Numbered from the stretch's first letter, positions 53,507-63,740 are shown. The stretch is 64,000 nt of DNA from an uncultured Clostridia bacterium (GCA_947630285.1 CANRHD010000002.1:1-64000); one strand, 5' to 3'. A program made the numbers and translations. Notes: generated by a model not told the origin, from the sequence alone.

Positions 53507-54967
53507 ATGAGCGATGAAAAAGAAATCCGCTATGTGGGCATTAAAGAGAATGTTGCATACGGTCTTGCGTGCGCAGGTCAAAACTTCGGTTACAACCTGG
53601 TAGCCGGCGGATATATGCTGCTGTTTTTTACAAAGGTCTTCGGTCTGCCCGAAAATGCGGTATCATTTATGATACTTGTGCTGGGCATATGGGACACCGT
53701 AAACGATCCGCTTATGGGCGCTGTCGTTGACAAAACACGGACGAGGTTCGGAAAACTGCGCCCGTATCTTATTTTCGTTCCGCTTCCGCTTTCCGTCTTT
53801 ACAATACTGCTGTTTGCAGGCCCCGTAATTTTGCAGGATGTAAAAACCACGGCGATAAAAATTATATATATGTATGTTTCCTATTTCCTGTGGGAATTTT
53901 TCTACACGATAGGGGATATACCCTTTTGGGGCATGAGTGCGGCGATAAGCCCCTCGCCGTCCGACAGGACAAGGGCTATTTCCTCGGCGAGATTTACCAC
54001 CGGACTTATCGGCGGACTTTCCACCACGCTGTTGGTCGTTTTAATGGATTTAAGCAACAACGGCATTATAGGACTTTCGCTTTCCCAGGTATTTCTGCTT
54101 TTGGCCGTTATAGCGGCAACTGTGGGCATGGGTCTGTTTTCGCTTGCCGGTATATGCACAAGGGAAAGAGTCGTTCAATCCGTCAAGGAGCCGAGCGTTT
54201 TAGAGGGCTTTAAGCTGATGGTTAAAAACAAGCCCCTGTTTATAATTATAATTTCAAATGTTATCGGTTCTGTAAGCGGTCTGTCCGGCGTGTTCGCAAC
54301 ATATTACTATTCGGAGGTCATCGAGCTAAACTCCCTTACGCTGTTAATCTCCCTGCCCGGTACAATATTGGGCTTTATTACATATTTGCTCATTCCGAAG
54401 CTCAAAGCGAGGTTTGACAACAGGCAGATTATTTTCCTAAACGGCTTTAGCAGGCTTATAGTCGGAACGGCCGTTTTCCTGATAGGATTTAAAAGCTTTA
54501 CGAATTACTATGTCGTCATTCCCCTGCTGATGGTTCAGAACCTTGTTTTCAGCTTCTTCAACACCGTAAATTCGGTTATTCCCACCGAGATGATAGGCGA
54601 TACGGTTGACTATATGGAATGGAAAACAGGCGAGAGGAACGAGGGCGTTTCGTTTTCCGTTTTAACCTTTGTAGGCAAGCTTACCGGTTCTGTTTCAACC
54701 TCAATCGGCGCCGCAATTCTGCCCTTGATAGGGCTTTCGTTCAAGACTGTGCAATCGGGCGGCACAATAACCGTTAAGGGCGCAAACACGGATCTGTATA
54801 TCTGGGCCCTGTTTACGCTTATCCCCCATATTCTCGGTCTTATTTCCCTTGTCCCGTATATCTGGTATAACCTTACGGGCGAAAATCTTAAAAAAATTAG
54901 AGAGGATTTAAGGCTTCGCCACGAACAGCTTTCAACCCAAATGTCGGGAGGTAACGCAGATGCTTGA
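53507..54967 (+). CDS. GPH-family glycoside/pentoside/hexuronide cation symporter
   Basis: The 486-residue membrane protein has about twelve transmembrane segments and GPH features such as LGIWDTVNDPLMGAVVDKTRTRFGK near the N-terminus, here recognised from NDPLMGAVVDKTRTRFG and RPYLIF. GPH carriers import glycosides with Na+ or H+. It is the only sugar importer in the glycan cluster, so the hydrolases that lack signal peptides probably act on what it brings in. The ATG at 53507 follows AAGGTGA. It overlaps the next gene by eight bases. Confidence 0.93.
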   Translation: MSDEKEIRYVGIKENVAYGLACAGQNFGYNLVAGGYMLLFFTKVFGLPENAVSFMILVLGIWDTVNDPLMGAVVDKTRTRFGKLRPYLIFVPLPLSVFTILLFAGPVILQDVKTTAIKIIYMYVSYFLWEFFYTIGDIPFWGMSAAISPSPSDRTRAISSARFTTGLIGGLSTTLLVVLMDLSNNGIIGLSLSQVFLLLAVIAATVGMGLFSLAGICTRERVVQSVKEPSVLEGFKLMVKNKPLFIIIISNVIGSVSGLSGVFATYYYSEVIELNSLTLLISLPGTILGFITYLLIPKLKARFDNRQIIFLNGFSRLIVGTAVFLIGFKSFTNYYVVIPLLMVQNLVFSFFNTVNSVIPTEMIGDTVDYMEWKTGERNEGVSFSVLTFVGKLTGSVSTSIGAAILPLIGLSFKTVQSGGTITVKGANTDLYIWALFTLIPHILGLISLVPYIWYNLTGENLKKIREDLRLRHEQLSTQMSGGNADA

Positions 54968-55577
54968 TAACAGATGTCCTAAATGCGGCAAAAAACTGAG
55001 TATTTTTTATTTAAAGCAGGAGTGTCCCGGCTGCGGCGCAAATATTCTCTATTACAACCTTGACGAAAGGCTCAGGGCGGACGCCGAAGACGCCCGGGCG
55101 CAGGTCGAGGCGTTTAACCGCTTCTCAAATATGATAAAGACCTCGTCGGTCGGCTCGCTTCTTCAGATAATACGGCTTGTACTGTTCTTTACGCCGCTGG
55201 GGTCAATGTGCCTTACCATGTTTAATATAAACGGCAGGGGCGTAAGCCTTATCTCATTGATAAAGGAAATTATCGGCGGAGGCTTCAGCATGGGCGCTCT
55301 GACCGCAGATACGCCGTATTTTCTTTCGGTACTTACAATGGTATTTATAATTCTGCTTTCGCTTGCGGAAATTATTTCAAGCCTTTTCAGCGCAGGGAAA
55401 AACGGGCTTAAAAGGAATATCGCCTTTTCTGCGGTAAACCTTGCCGTGTTTTTATCGCTTTCGGCGGCGGTACTGATTCTCGGGGGAACGCCCGGTATAG
55501 GCTTTGCCGTTACGCTTTTTATTTATCTTATCTGTGATTTTCTTCACTTTGCAGTTAATAAAAAAATCAACGCATAA
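54960..55577 (+). CDS. Zinc-ribbon membrane protein
   Basis: The 205-residue protein starts with a zinc ribbon (RCPKCGKKLS, then QECPGCGANI), followed by an acidic helix and about four hydrophobic segments (~residues 62-195). The family is not identified. It overlaps the symporter gene by eight bases and precedes the mannosidase gene by twelve, so it is part of the glycan operon. A sensing, assembly or stress role is possible, but nothing in the sequence decides. Confidence 0.65.
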   Translation: MLDNRCPKCGKKLSIFYLKQECPGCGANILYYNLDERLRADAEDARAQVEAFNRFSNMIKTSSVGSLLQIIRLVLFFTPLGSMCLTMFNINGRGVSLISLIKEIIGGGFSMGALTADTPYFLSVLTMVFIILLSLAEIISSLFSAGKNGLKRNIAFSAVNLAVFLSLSAAVLILGGTPGIGFAVTLFIYLICDFLHFAVNKKINA

Positions 55578-55589
55578 GGAGCAGACAGT

Positions 55590-58500
55590 ATGCCGAAGAA
55601 AAAAATATATACCGTTGCGACGGCTCACCTTGACACGGTATGGAGCTGGGACCTTGAAGAGACGATAGAAAAATATCTGTATAACACACTTACGGATAAT
55701 TTCAGGCTGTTTGAAAAATATCCGAGCTATACTTTTTCTTTTGAGGGCTCGTACAGATACGAGCTTATGAAGGAATACTATCCCGAGCTGTTTGAAAAAA
55801 TGAAAGAGTATATCAAAAAGGGAAGATGGCATGTCTGCGGCTCCGCTTTTGAAAACGGAGATGTAAATATCCCCTCTCCCGAAGCGCTCATAAGGAATAT
55901 ACTTATAGGAAATTCGTATTTTGAAAAGGAGTTCGGCGAGCGTTCAAAGGATATTTTCCTGCCCGACTGCTTCGGCTTCGGCTTTGCGTTGCCGAGCATT
56001 GCGCACCACTGCAATCTTTTGGGCTTTACCACCCAAAAATTAGCCTGGGGAAGCGCATACAAAATACCTTTTGACATAGGCAGATGGCAGGGCGTTGACG
56101 GCAAAGAAATATACGCCTGCCTGAACCCTCACGATTATAATTATTCTTTCAGGAAGCTTCGTGACTGGGATTTTTTACTCGACAAGCTAAAGGAAAACGA
56201 AAAGTACGGCCTCGATTTAACCTGCGTTTTCCACGGCACCGGCGACAGGGGCGGAGCGCCCAAGGAAAAATCGGTTAAATTCACGCAAAAGCAGGCCGAA
56301 AAGAACGGCGACAGCGATATTGAAATACATTGCGCCTTTGCCGATGAGATTTTCAGGGATATAGACGAGGGCTTTACCCCCGAACAAAAAGCGGCTCTGC
56401 CCGTTTGGAAAAACGAGCTTGTTATGACTAACCACGCCGTCGGCGGCTACACCTCAAGGAGCGTCGGTAAGCGTTGGAACAGGCGCTGTGAAGAGCTTGC
56501 CGACCTTGCGGAGCGTGCCGGAGTAATTTCGGAATATCTCGGCGTTTCCGACTACAACAGGCAGGCGCTCACACGCTCCTGGAAAAGGTTTATAGCGCAC
56601 CAGTTCCACGACGATATACCGGGCACCTCCTGCCAAAGGGTATATAAGCGTTCCTGGAACGACTACGCAATGTCCGCAAACCAGTTTAAAAACGAGCTTG
56701 AGGCCTCCGTTTCCTCAATATCTTTGCTTCTCGACACCTCTTGGTGCGAGGGCAGAGCCGTTTGCGTATTCAACCCCGTCGAGGCTCGGCGAAACGGCGC
56801 AGTAAGCCTTACGCTTAACGGCATAAAGGGCGAATTTGTAAGAGTTTTTGACAGGGACGGGAACGAGACAACGGCACAGTCAAAAAGACTTTCGGACGGC
56901 GGCACGCAGATAATTTTCTGCGCCGATATGCCGTCTTTGGGCGTTAAAATTTACGATATAAGAGAAAGCGATATACCTTGCCGGGCGCACTCGGAGCTTG
57001 AAGTCGGCAAAAATATGCTTTCAAACTCCAAGTACACGGTTAAGCTCAACAGGAACGGAGATATAACCTCCGTTAAGGATAAAAGCCTCGGCAACATCGA
57101 GCTTTTGAAAGAGCCTGTGAGCCTCGGCCTTTTCAGGTACACGGGGTCAAAGGACTGGCCGGCATGGGAAATGAATTACAGCCAGGCCGCAAAGCAGGCG
57201 GATTATATCCCGGAAGCGGTCAATTCGGAAATTATCGAAAACGGCAAGGCGAGAGTTGCCGTAAAGGTTACGCAAAAGCACGGCAAAAGCACATTTGAAA
57301 ATATCATAGCGCTTACCGACAACGGCAAGTGCGTAGAGGTGTATTCGGAAATTGAATGGCAGTCCTTAAAGACCATGGCAAAGCAAAAATTTGCCTTTAC
57401 CTGCGCCGATAAAAAGGCGAGCTTTGACCTGGGTCTCGGCGTAATAGAGCGTGGGAATATGAACGAAACCCTCTTTGAGGTTCCTGCACAAAAATGGGCG
57501 GATATAACCGACAGCGACGGCTCTTACGGCGTTTCGGTAATAAGCGAATGTAAATACGGCTGGGATAAATTCAACGACAACACCCTGCGCCTTACGGTTC
57601 TGCACACGCCCGAAAAGAACTATAAAATAGACTCTATGCAGTCGTTTATGGATCTTGGGCTTAACAGATATTCCTTTGCGATTTTCAGCCATTCGGGAAA
57701 AGTCGGCGCACAGACCCAGCTTGCCGCCAGGGAGTTTGTCACCCCCTTGACGGCATATGAATGTCAAAAGCACGGCGGCGTTTTGGCAGGCGAATACAGC
57801 TTTTGCGATGTTTCCGACAACGGCGTTATTATCCGTGCCGTAAAGAAAGCGGAAAACACGGACGAAATTATCGTAAGGCTTAACGAGGGTGAAAACAGGC
57901 ATATTGAAAATTTCACCCTGTCGCTCGGCGGAGGCGTTGAAAGCGCAAGGGAGATTTATGCCGACGAGGAGGAACTGCGTCCGGCAGGCGTTGTCGGGTC
58001 AAAATTGGTTTGCAGTTTTAAGCCGTATGAAATAAAAAGCTTTGCCCTAAAGCTTAAAAAGCCCTCCTTTGCGGCCGAAAAGGCGGCGAGCAGACCCGTT
58101 GCCGTGGATTTTGACAAGAAATTCATAACAAGGCAAAACGAAAAGGGCGATTTTCTTTTAAACATTCCCTATGAGATTATTCCCGAAAAAATAAACGCCT
58201 GCGGCGTGCAATTCACAATTAAAAAGGACTCTTATAACGCCGTTTTGGCAAAGGGGCAAAAAATTAAGCTCTCTCCCGGCAGTAAAAGGCTTTTGATTTT
58301 GTGCGCCTCTCTGAGAAACGACAAGAGCGTTGAATTTAAGGCGGACGGTACTGTTAAAAAAGCGCAAATTAATTCTATGACCGAGCGCTTTGCTCGCTGG
58401 GATTTATACGATTTCGGCGAAACCGCCTATATAAAGGACGGAAAGCTCGGCTGGGAGGCCACGCACGCCCACAGTATGAGCGGAAATGATATAATAGCAA

Positions 58501-58778
58501 AAAGCCTCTGCTTTTACATAGAGGAGATTGAAACAGACGGCTGTAACGAGGTTACCCTGCCCTGCGACGGCGATATTATTATACTTGCCGTCAGCGAAGC
58601 TTTTGAAAGCGGCGCAAGGCTTGTAAGCGAGGTCTTTGACAAGGTTGAAAACAGGCGTCCGTTTAAGTTTGAGTTGACAGACATCGAGCTTAAGGCTTAC
58701 AAAAAGCTTAAAAAGCGCCGCTACCTCAACGACAAGGACCATTTTATAAGGGACAACGGCAGGGGCGCCGATTACTGA
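55590..58778 (+). CDS. GH38-type alpha-mannosidase
   Basis: GH38 enzymes hydrolyse alpha-mannosidic bonds. The 1062-residue protein has the zinc-site opening TAHLDTVWSW (HxDxxW), the nucleophile region FLPDCFGFGFALPS, and HQFHDDIPGTSC with another zinc ligand. The long C-terminal beta-rich part is usual. No signal peptide, so the substrate is probably imported first. GGAG lies before the ATG. It fits breakdown of mannose-containing glycans together with the GH4, GH43 and GH31 genes. Confidence 0.9.
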   Translation: MPKKKIYTVATAHLDTVWSWDLEETIEKYLYNTLTDNFRLFEKYPSYTFSFEGSYRYELMKEYYPELFEKMKEYIKKGRWHVCGSAFENGDVNIPSPEALIRNILIGNSYFEKEFGERSKDIFLPDCFGFGFALPSIAHHCNLLGFTTQKLAWGSAYKIPFDIGRWQGVDGKEIYACLNPHDYNYSFRKLRDWDFLLDKLKENEKYGLDLTCVFHGTGDRGGAPKEKSVKFTQKQAEKNGDSDIEIHCAFADEIFRDIDEGFTPEQKAALPVWKNELVMTNHAVGGYTSRSVGKRWNRRCEELADLAERAGVISEYLGVSDYNRQALTRSWKRFIAHQFHDDIPGTSCQRVYKRSWNDYAMSANQFKNELEASVSSISLLLDTSWCEGRAVCVFNPVEARRNGAVSLTLNGIKGEFVRVFDRDGNETTAQSKRLSDGGTQIIFCADMPSLGVKIYDIRESDIPCRAHSELEVGKNMLSNSKYTVKLNRNGDITSVKDKSLGNIELLKEPVSLGLFRYTGSKDWPAWEMNYSQAAKQADYIPEAVNSEIIENGKARVAVKVTQKHGKSTFENIIALTDNGKCVEVYSEIEWQSLKTMAKQKFAFTCADKKASFDLGLGVIERGNMNETLFEVPAQKWADITDSDGSYGVSVISECKYGWDKFNDNTLRLTVLHTPEKNYKIDSMQSFMDLGLNRYSFAIFSHSGKVGAQTQLAAREFVTPLTAYECQKHGGVLAGEYSFCDVSDNGVIIRAVKKAENTDEIIVRLNEGENRHIENFTLSLGGGVESAREIYADEEELRPAGVVGSKLVCSFKPYEIKSFALKLKKPSFAAEKAASRPVAVDFDKKFITRQNEKGDFLLNIPYEIIPEKINACGVQFTIKKDSYNAVLAKGQKIKLSPGSKRLLILCASLRNDKSVEFKADGTVKKAQINSMTERFARWDLYDFGETAYIKDGKLGWEATHAHSMSGNDIIAKSLCFYIEEIETDGCNEVTLPCDGDIIILAVSEAFESGARLVSEVFDKVENRRPFKFELTDIELKAYKKLKKRRYLNDKDHFIRDNGRGADY

Positions 58779-58808
58779 TAAATTCACTTCGGAAAGGCAA
58801 CGGCAATT

Positions 58809-59657
58809 ATGAAAAAATCGGATATTAATATACGGGACCCTTTTGTGCTCTCGGAAAACGGAAAATATTATCTTTACGGCACAAGGGCTGAAAACTTCGG
58901 CAGACACACGGGCGGATTTGATGTCTATGTTTCCGACGACCTTGAAAATTGGAGTGGGGCGCACGAGTGCTTTAACTCCCGTGAAAACGGACTTGACAAA
59001 GAGGTAAACTGGGCACCCGAGGTACACAAATACAAGGGTAAATACTATATGTTCGCCACCTTTACGAGGGAATGCGGATTAAGAGGTACTTTTGTGCTTT
59101 CCGCCTCCTCCCCTCTCGGCCCGTTTACGCCCCACAGCGACGGCGCCGTAACACCAAAGGAATGGGAATGTCTTGACGGCACTCTCTACATAGAAAACGG
59201 CGAGCCTTATCTCGTTTTCCCTCACGAGCATACGCAGATTATTGACGGCGCCATGTGCTATATAAAATTAAGCGGCGATTTAAAGCACAGCGTGGGCGAA
59301 CCCGTTACGCTGTTCAGAGCCTCCGACCCCGTATGGGTAAAAAAACGGGACGCTTTAACGCACTACATTACTGACGGTCCTTTTATGTTCAGGACTAAAG
59401 ACGGAGTTCTGCTGATGATTTGGTCAACCTTTATAGAAGGAAAATACGCCGAATGTGTCGTCAGGTTCAACGGCGGCAGTATTAAGGGCGATTTTGAGCA
59501 TTTAGAGCCTTTAATTGACAACGACGGCGGCCACGGAATGATTTTTAAAGCGGAAAACGGGCTTTATCTTACTTTCCATACGCCTAACAAAACGAATTTT
59601 GAGCGCCCCGAATTTATAAGGCTCAAGGACTGCGGCGCTCATTTGGAAAAAATATAA
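58809..59657 (+). CDS. GH43-like glycosidase
   Basis: The 282-residue five-bladed propeller protein shows the GH43 pattern: NIRDPFVLSENGKYYLYGT with the general-base Asp, then VNWAPEVHKYKGKYYMFAT and ECLDGTLYIENGEPYLVF. It is close to the subgroup active on arabinofuranosides or xylosides, but the substrate cannot be told. No signal peptide. GGAAAGG lies upstream. It is 30 bases after the GH38 gene. Confidence 0.85.
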   Translation: MKKSDINIRDPFVLSENGKYYLYGTRAENFGRHTGGFDVYVSDDLENWSGAHECFNSRENGLDKEVNWAPEVHKYKGKYYMFATFTRECGLRGTFVLSASSPLGPFTPHSDGAVTPKEWECLDGTLYIENGEPYLVFPHEHTQIIDGAMCYIKLSGDLKHSVGEPVTLFRASDPVWVKKRDALTHYITDGPFMFRTKDGVLLMIWSTFIEGKYAECVVRFNGGSIKGDFEHLEPLIDNDGGHGMIFKAENGLYLTFHTPNKTNFERPEFIRLKDCGAHLEKI

Positions 59658-59672
59658 TCAGAGGGTTTTTAT

Positions 59673-60620
59673 ATGGCATATTTGTTTGTTCATTTCAGAG
59701 AAAAGCTGACCGTTGACGGCGAGCAGGTACATTTTTCGGTTAGCAGGGACGGTTTTAACTGGGAAATGCTCAACGACGGCAAGCCCGTTATCACCTGCGA
59801 CAAGGGTACCGGCGGCTGCCGTGACATTGAAATAGTCAGAATAAACGAGGGCGGTTTTGTAATCCTTACAACCGACCTGTGCATTGTAAAACATATGGAC
59901 GAAAATCATAATGTTGACTGGAAAAAGATAAATTCCTCAACAAGCAAGTACCTCTCGCTTTGGCGAAGCGACGACCTTGTTAATTTTTCACAGCAGGAGC
60001 TTATATTTATGGGCAGGGACGATTTCGGCTGTCTTTGGGCGCCCGAGGTATGCTTTGACGAGGAGCATAAAGAGTACCTTGTTCATTGGGGTTCAACTGT
60101 AAAGGAAGATAACTTTACACATATGGCGATATACTGTTGCGTCACAAAGGACTTTAAAAGCTTTTCCGAACCGAAGCTTTTGTTTGAAAAGGACAACGAA
60201 ATACTTGATTCCCACATTGTTAAGCACGGAAACCGCTATCATCTGTTTTACAAAAATTCGAGCAATCCGGCAATGAATATGCACAGCGTTTCAAAAGACG
60301 GCATTTACGGCGAATATGTAAACGACGGGGATTTTGAAAACTATATGGCGTCGCTCGAACGCCCCGGCTCATACGAAGCGCCGACCACCTATATCCTCCC
60401 CGACGGCAGGTGGTGCCTTATGCTGGATTTTTTCGGCTGTGAGAGGGAAAAAATGGGCTATGTGCCCTTTGTCTCAAAGGAGGCCGGCGACGCACATTTT
60501 GAGCTTTCGAGGGATAAATTCACCTTTCCCTACGGCTTTAAGCACGGCCATGCAATCAACATTACGGACGAAGAATACGAGCGGCTGAAAAAGAGCTTTC
60601 CGAACAGTCAACCGTATTAA
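59673..60620 (+). CDS. GH43-like five-bladed propeller glycosidase
   Basis: The 315-residue protein is another five-bladed propeller: CRDIEIVRINEGGFVILT, then FGCLWAPEVCFDEEHKEYL and ILDSHIVKHGNRYHLFY, with SYEAPTTYILPDGRW near the end. The acidic residues fit glycosidase chemistry, and the architecture is like GH43 and related families. The substrate is unknown. It is not closely similar to the preceding GH43-like protein, so this is not a recent duplication. The start at 59673 is supported by GAGGG upstream. Confidence 0.75.
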   Translation: MAYLFVHFREKLTVDGEQVHFSVSRDGFNWEMLNDGKPVITCDKGTGGCRDIEIVRINEGGFVILTTDLCIVKHMDENHNVDWKKINSSTSKYLSLWRSDDLVNFSQQELIFMGRDDFGCLWAPEVCFDEEHKEYLVHWGSTVKEDNFTHMAIYCCVTKDFKSFSEPKLLFEKDNEILDSHIVKHGNRYHLFYKNSSNPAMNMHSVSKDGIYGEYVNDGDFENYMASLERPGSYEAPTTYILPDGRWCLMLDFFGCEREKMGYVPFVSKEAGDAHFELSRDKFTFPYGFKHGHAINITDEEYERLKKSFPNSQPY

Positions 60621-60662
60621 AAATCAAGGCGATATTCAATATTAAGAAAAGGGGTATTAAAA

Positions 60663-63083
60663 ATGAGCGATTATTTTGACGCATTTAAAATCAAATGCTC
60701 GCCTGTGGCAAAGGAAAAATGCACCGTTGTTTCGGGCAACACGAGAATTACGGTATTAACGCCGTCGCTTGTCCGTGTTGAGAACACATCGAACGGCATT
60801 TTCTGCAACAAGCCCACTCAGGCGGTATGGTTCAGGGATTTTGACGAGCCTGAGTTTGAAAAAACACAGCAGGGCAATACCGTAGTCATAAAAACCGAAA
60901 AGGCCGAGTTTTGCTATAATACCGAAGCCGAGAAAATGGAGTATATAAAGCTTGCCGATTCAAGAGTTGTAAAAGATTACAAATCGGGCAATTTAAAAGG
61001 CACAAGAAGAACCCTTGACCAAACCTTCGGGCCGGTAAGCCTGGGCGACGGCATAATTTCAAAAAACGGCGTCGCTATACTTGACGACAGCAAAACCCTT
61101 GTAATTGACGAAAACGCCCAAATTGTACCCAGAAAGAGCAAGGGAAAGGATATTTACTATTTTGCTTACGGCTACGAGTACCGTGAAGCCGTGAGGGACT
61201 TTTTTAATCTGACGGGACACGCTCCGCTTGTTCCGAGGTTTGCGCTGGGGAATTGGTGGTCAAGATACAAAGCGTACACACAGCAGGAATATATTGACCT
61301 TATGCAGAGGTTTATTGACGAAGAAATCCCCATAACCGTCGCCACCGTCGATATGGACTGGCATTGGGTTGACATCGTGGGGAAATTCGGCAAGCAGGCA
61401 AAAATCAACGACAGCCATACGCTCATCCAAAAATATTACGACGCCATTTCGAGAGGCGGCTGGACGGGCTACAGTTGGAATACCGACCTTTTCCCCGACC
61501 CCAAGGGCTTCCTTGACTGGCTCCACAGCAAAAATTTCAAGGTGACGCTTAATCTTCACCCTGCGACGGGAGTGCGTTGGTTTGAGGATAAGTACGGAGA
61601 ATTTTCCCGTTTTATGGGCGACGACCCGAAACAGGGAAAGCATTATTTCTTTGACATTACCGACAAAAAATTTACAGAGGCCTATTTCAGTATTCTGCAT
61701 AAGCCCATGCAGGACGACGGCGTAAACTTCTGGTGGATAGACTGGCAGCAAGGAAAAAAGACGAATACCCCGGGGCTTGATCCGCTTTGGGCGCTCAACC
61801 ATTATCATTCAATGGATATAGCAAGGGAGTCGGACAGGCGGCCTCTTATACTTTCGAGGTTTGCCGAGGCAGGCTCGCACCGCTATCCCCTGGGCTTTTC
61901 GGGTGATACCGCACAGAACTGGAGTTCGCTTAAATTTCAGCCGTATTTCACCGCAACCGCCTCTAACATAGGCTATACCTGGTGGAGCCATGACATAGGC
62001 GGTCACCATATGGGCAAAAAGGACGACGAGCTTTATACACGGTGGGTACAGTACGGAATTTTCAGCCCGGTGAACAGGCTTCACTCCTCCTCAAACGAGT
62101 TTATGGGCAAGGAACCGTGGAAGTACAATAAATTTACCGAAAAGGCCGCAGTTGACGCCCTGCGCCTGCGCCACAGAATGATACCCTACATATATACCAT
62201 GAACTACCGCACCCATCACGACGGGGTTGCGCTGTGCGAGCCCATGTATTACCGTTACCCGAAAGAAAAAGACGCCTACGGCTGTCCGAACGAATACTTT
62301 TTCGGCTCGGAGCTTATTGCCGCCCCGATAACCGAACCCAAGAACAAAAAGACAAATCTTGCAGGCGTGGAGGTATGGCTTCCCGAGGGCAGATATACCG
62401 ACATATTCACAGGCAGAATATACAAGGGCAAGGGGAAAATTAAAATGTTCCGAGACTGCTCCTCTATCCCCGTGCTTGCAAAAGAGGGCGCAATTATTCC
62501 ACTTAGTGTAAACTACAGAACGAACGACAGCAAAAATCCCGACAGCCTTGAGTTGCTCATATACAGGGGGAACAACAAATTCTCAATGTACGAGGACGAC
62601 GGCGAAACCATGAACTTTGAAAAAGGCGAATATGCGTTTACCGATTATGAAGTTAAGGAAAGCGATACCGGCGTGGAATTTACGATAAGCCCCGCCGCCG
62701 GCGACGCAGGTGTTCTCCCCGAAGCAAGAAGCTATAAGCTTTCCTTTAAGGATATAGTCTGCGCCGACGCCTCGGTTTATATTAACGGCGAACCTGCGCA
62801 GGCGGAAATTTTAAAGGGCAAAACGCTCTGCCTGTGCGTTAAAGGGATCAAGCCTGCGGACTCGGTAAGGGTAGAGCTTAAAAATGTCAGGGTTGCCGAC
62901 AACGGCGACAAAAAGCAGAATTTGATTGAGCTTATTTCAAAATTCCAGGGCAATAACAACAAAAAGGCAATTAATTTCGATATGTTTGTTAAACGCCTGG
63001 GAGCGCTTCCGCCGTCCCTGCCGGCATGCTTTACACAGCCCATTAAGGAAATAGAGAAAATGCACAGCTTTGAAATTAAATAA
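60663..63083 (+). CDS. GH31 alpha-glycosidase
   Basis: The 806-residue protein has the GH31 architecture: an N-terminal beta-sandwich, the barrel with FALGNWWSRYKAYT and TVDMDWHW, the nucleophile Asp in FWWIDWQQG and the acid/base Asp in GFSGDTAQNWSSL. The C-terminal sandwich contains YEDDGETMNFE. Family members act on alpha-glucosides or alpha-xylosides. The gene closes the glycan operon, and one of the duplicated hairpins (with a T-tract) follows. No signal peptide. AAAAGGGG precedes the ATG. Confidence 0.92.
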   Translation: MSDYFDAFKIKCSPVAKEKCTVVSGNTRITVLTPSLVRVENTSNGIFCNKPTQAVWFRDFDEPEFEKTQQGNTVVIKTEKAEFCYNTEAEKMEYIKLADSRVVKDYKSGNLKGTRRTLDQTFGPVSLGDGIISKNGVAILDDSKTLVIDENAQIVPRKSKGKDIYYFAYGYEYREAVRDFFNLTGHAPLVPRFALGNWWSRYKAYTQQEYIDLMQRFIDEEIPITVATVDMDWHWVDIVGKFGKQAKINDSHTLIQKYYDAISRGGWTGYSWNTDLFPDPKGFLDWLHSKNFKVTLNLHPATGVRWFEDKYGEFSRFMGDDPKQGKHYFFDITDKKFTEAYFSILHKPMQDDGVNFWWIDWQQGKKTNTPGLDPLWALNHYHSMDIARESDRRPLILSRFAEAGSHRYPLGFSGDTAQNWSSLKFQPYFTATASNIGYTWWSHDIGGHHMGKKDDELYTRWVQYGIFSPVNRLHSSSNEFMGKEPWKYNKFTEKAAVDALRLRHRMIPYIYTMNYRTHHDGVALCEPMYYRYPKEKDAYGCPNEYFFGSELIAAPITEPKNKKTNLAGVEVWLPEGRYTDIFTGRIYKGKGKIKMFRDCSSIPVLAKEGAIIPLSVNYRTNDSKNPDSLELLIYRGNNKFSMYEDDGETMNFEKGEYAFTDYEVKESDTGVEFTISPAAGDAGVLPEARSYKLSFKDIVCADASVYINGEPAQAEILKGKTLCLCVKGIKPADSVRVELKNVRVADNGDKKQNLIELISKFQGNNNKKAINFDMFVKRLGALPPSLPACFTQPIKEIEKMHSFEIK

Positions 63084-63111
63084 TTGAGCATACAGTTAAA
63101 CAAATATTTAA

Positions 63112-63708
63112 CGGCGCAGAGTTAAAACCGCTCTGCGCCGTAGTGTATAGAAAAAGTATATGTCACTTGGCAATATGCACAAAAAGGAGTAAGATTATGG
63201 GAACCCCCGGCGAGGGTTCCCCACCGAAAAACAGTCCACCGGACTGTTTTTCGCCCCTCCTGCGCTTTTAAGGCGAGGGGAGCCGAACACACACCGGTTT
63301 TCAACGGCGGATTTACGCCCATGCTGTGTCATCGCCCTTGACAATACGACAGTATTTTCTTCGGACGCTTCCTTGCCTGAACGCAAATCCGCTCGGTGAA
63401 AACTGCTTTGCACTTAACGCAGAGCTATTTTTCGTGTGATTTTGCGTGCGGACGAGGAAGCCTTGCTGACGCAAGGCAACGAGGAGAAGCGTAAAAGCGC
63501 CGAAAAGAGTCTGCGTGAAGCGGCGTGTGTTCGGCTCCCTTCGCCTTAAGGACAGGTTTTTCGCAGTCTGCGGACTGCGACGGGGGCTTTGCCCCTCGAC
63601 CCTACCGTCTTTTTGAAAAAAGACGGACAAAAACTTTTAAACATTTTATTATTGAAAAACAGTTCCTCGACAGACTGCGGCGCAGAGTTTAAAACAACTC
63701 TGCGCCGT
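63112..63708 (+). repeat. Hairpin-duplicating dispersed element, copy 4 (interrupted)
   Basis: Without its 282-bp insertion, the copy is about the same length as copies 1-3. Its flanks are the palindromes with stem CGGCGCAGAG/CTCTGCGCCG at about 63112-63140 and 63678-63707; they differ only in the loop. The right one is followed by TCCGTTTTT and works as a terminator. The core carries a small deletion after the conserved ATG. It fills the 650-base gap between GH31 and the next gene. Confidence 0.88.
63268..63549. mobile_element. 282-bp MITE-like insertion nested in copy 4
   Basis: Ends are about 30-bp inverted repeats: TTAAGGCGAGGGGAGCCGAA at the left, and its near-complement GGCTCCCTTCGCCTTAA at the right. 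It interrupts the core between CGCTTTT and TTTTTCGCAG, which are contiguous (with a short spacer) in the other copies. No coding capacity. It probably belongs to a non-autonomous transposon family mobilised in trans. Confidence 0.8.
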
Positions 63709-63740
63709 CCGTTTTTATATAAACCGTTTTGCCGTATTTA

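Noticed and set aside
57366-57902. Minus-strand frame inside the GH38 gene
   Set aside because: Shadow frame within a continuous, conserved coding region.
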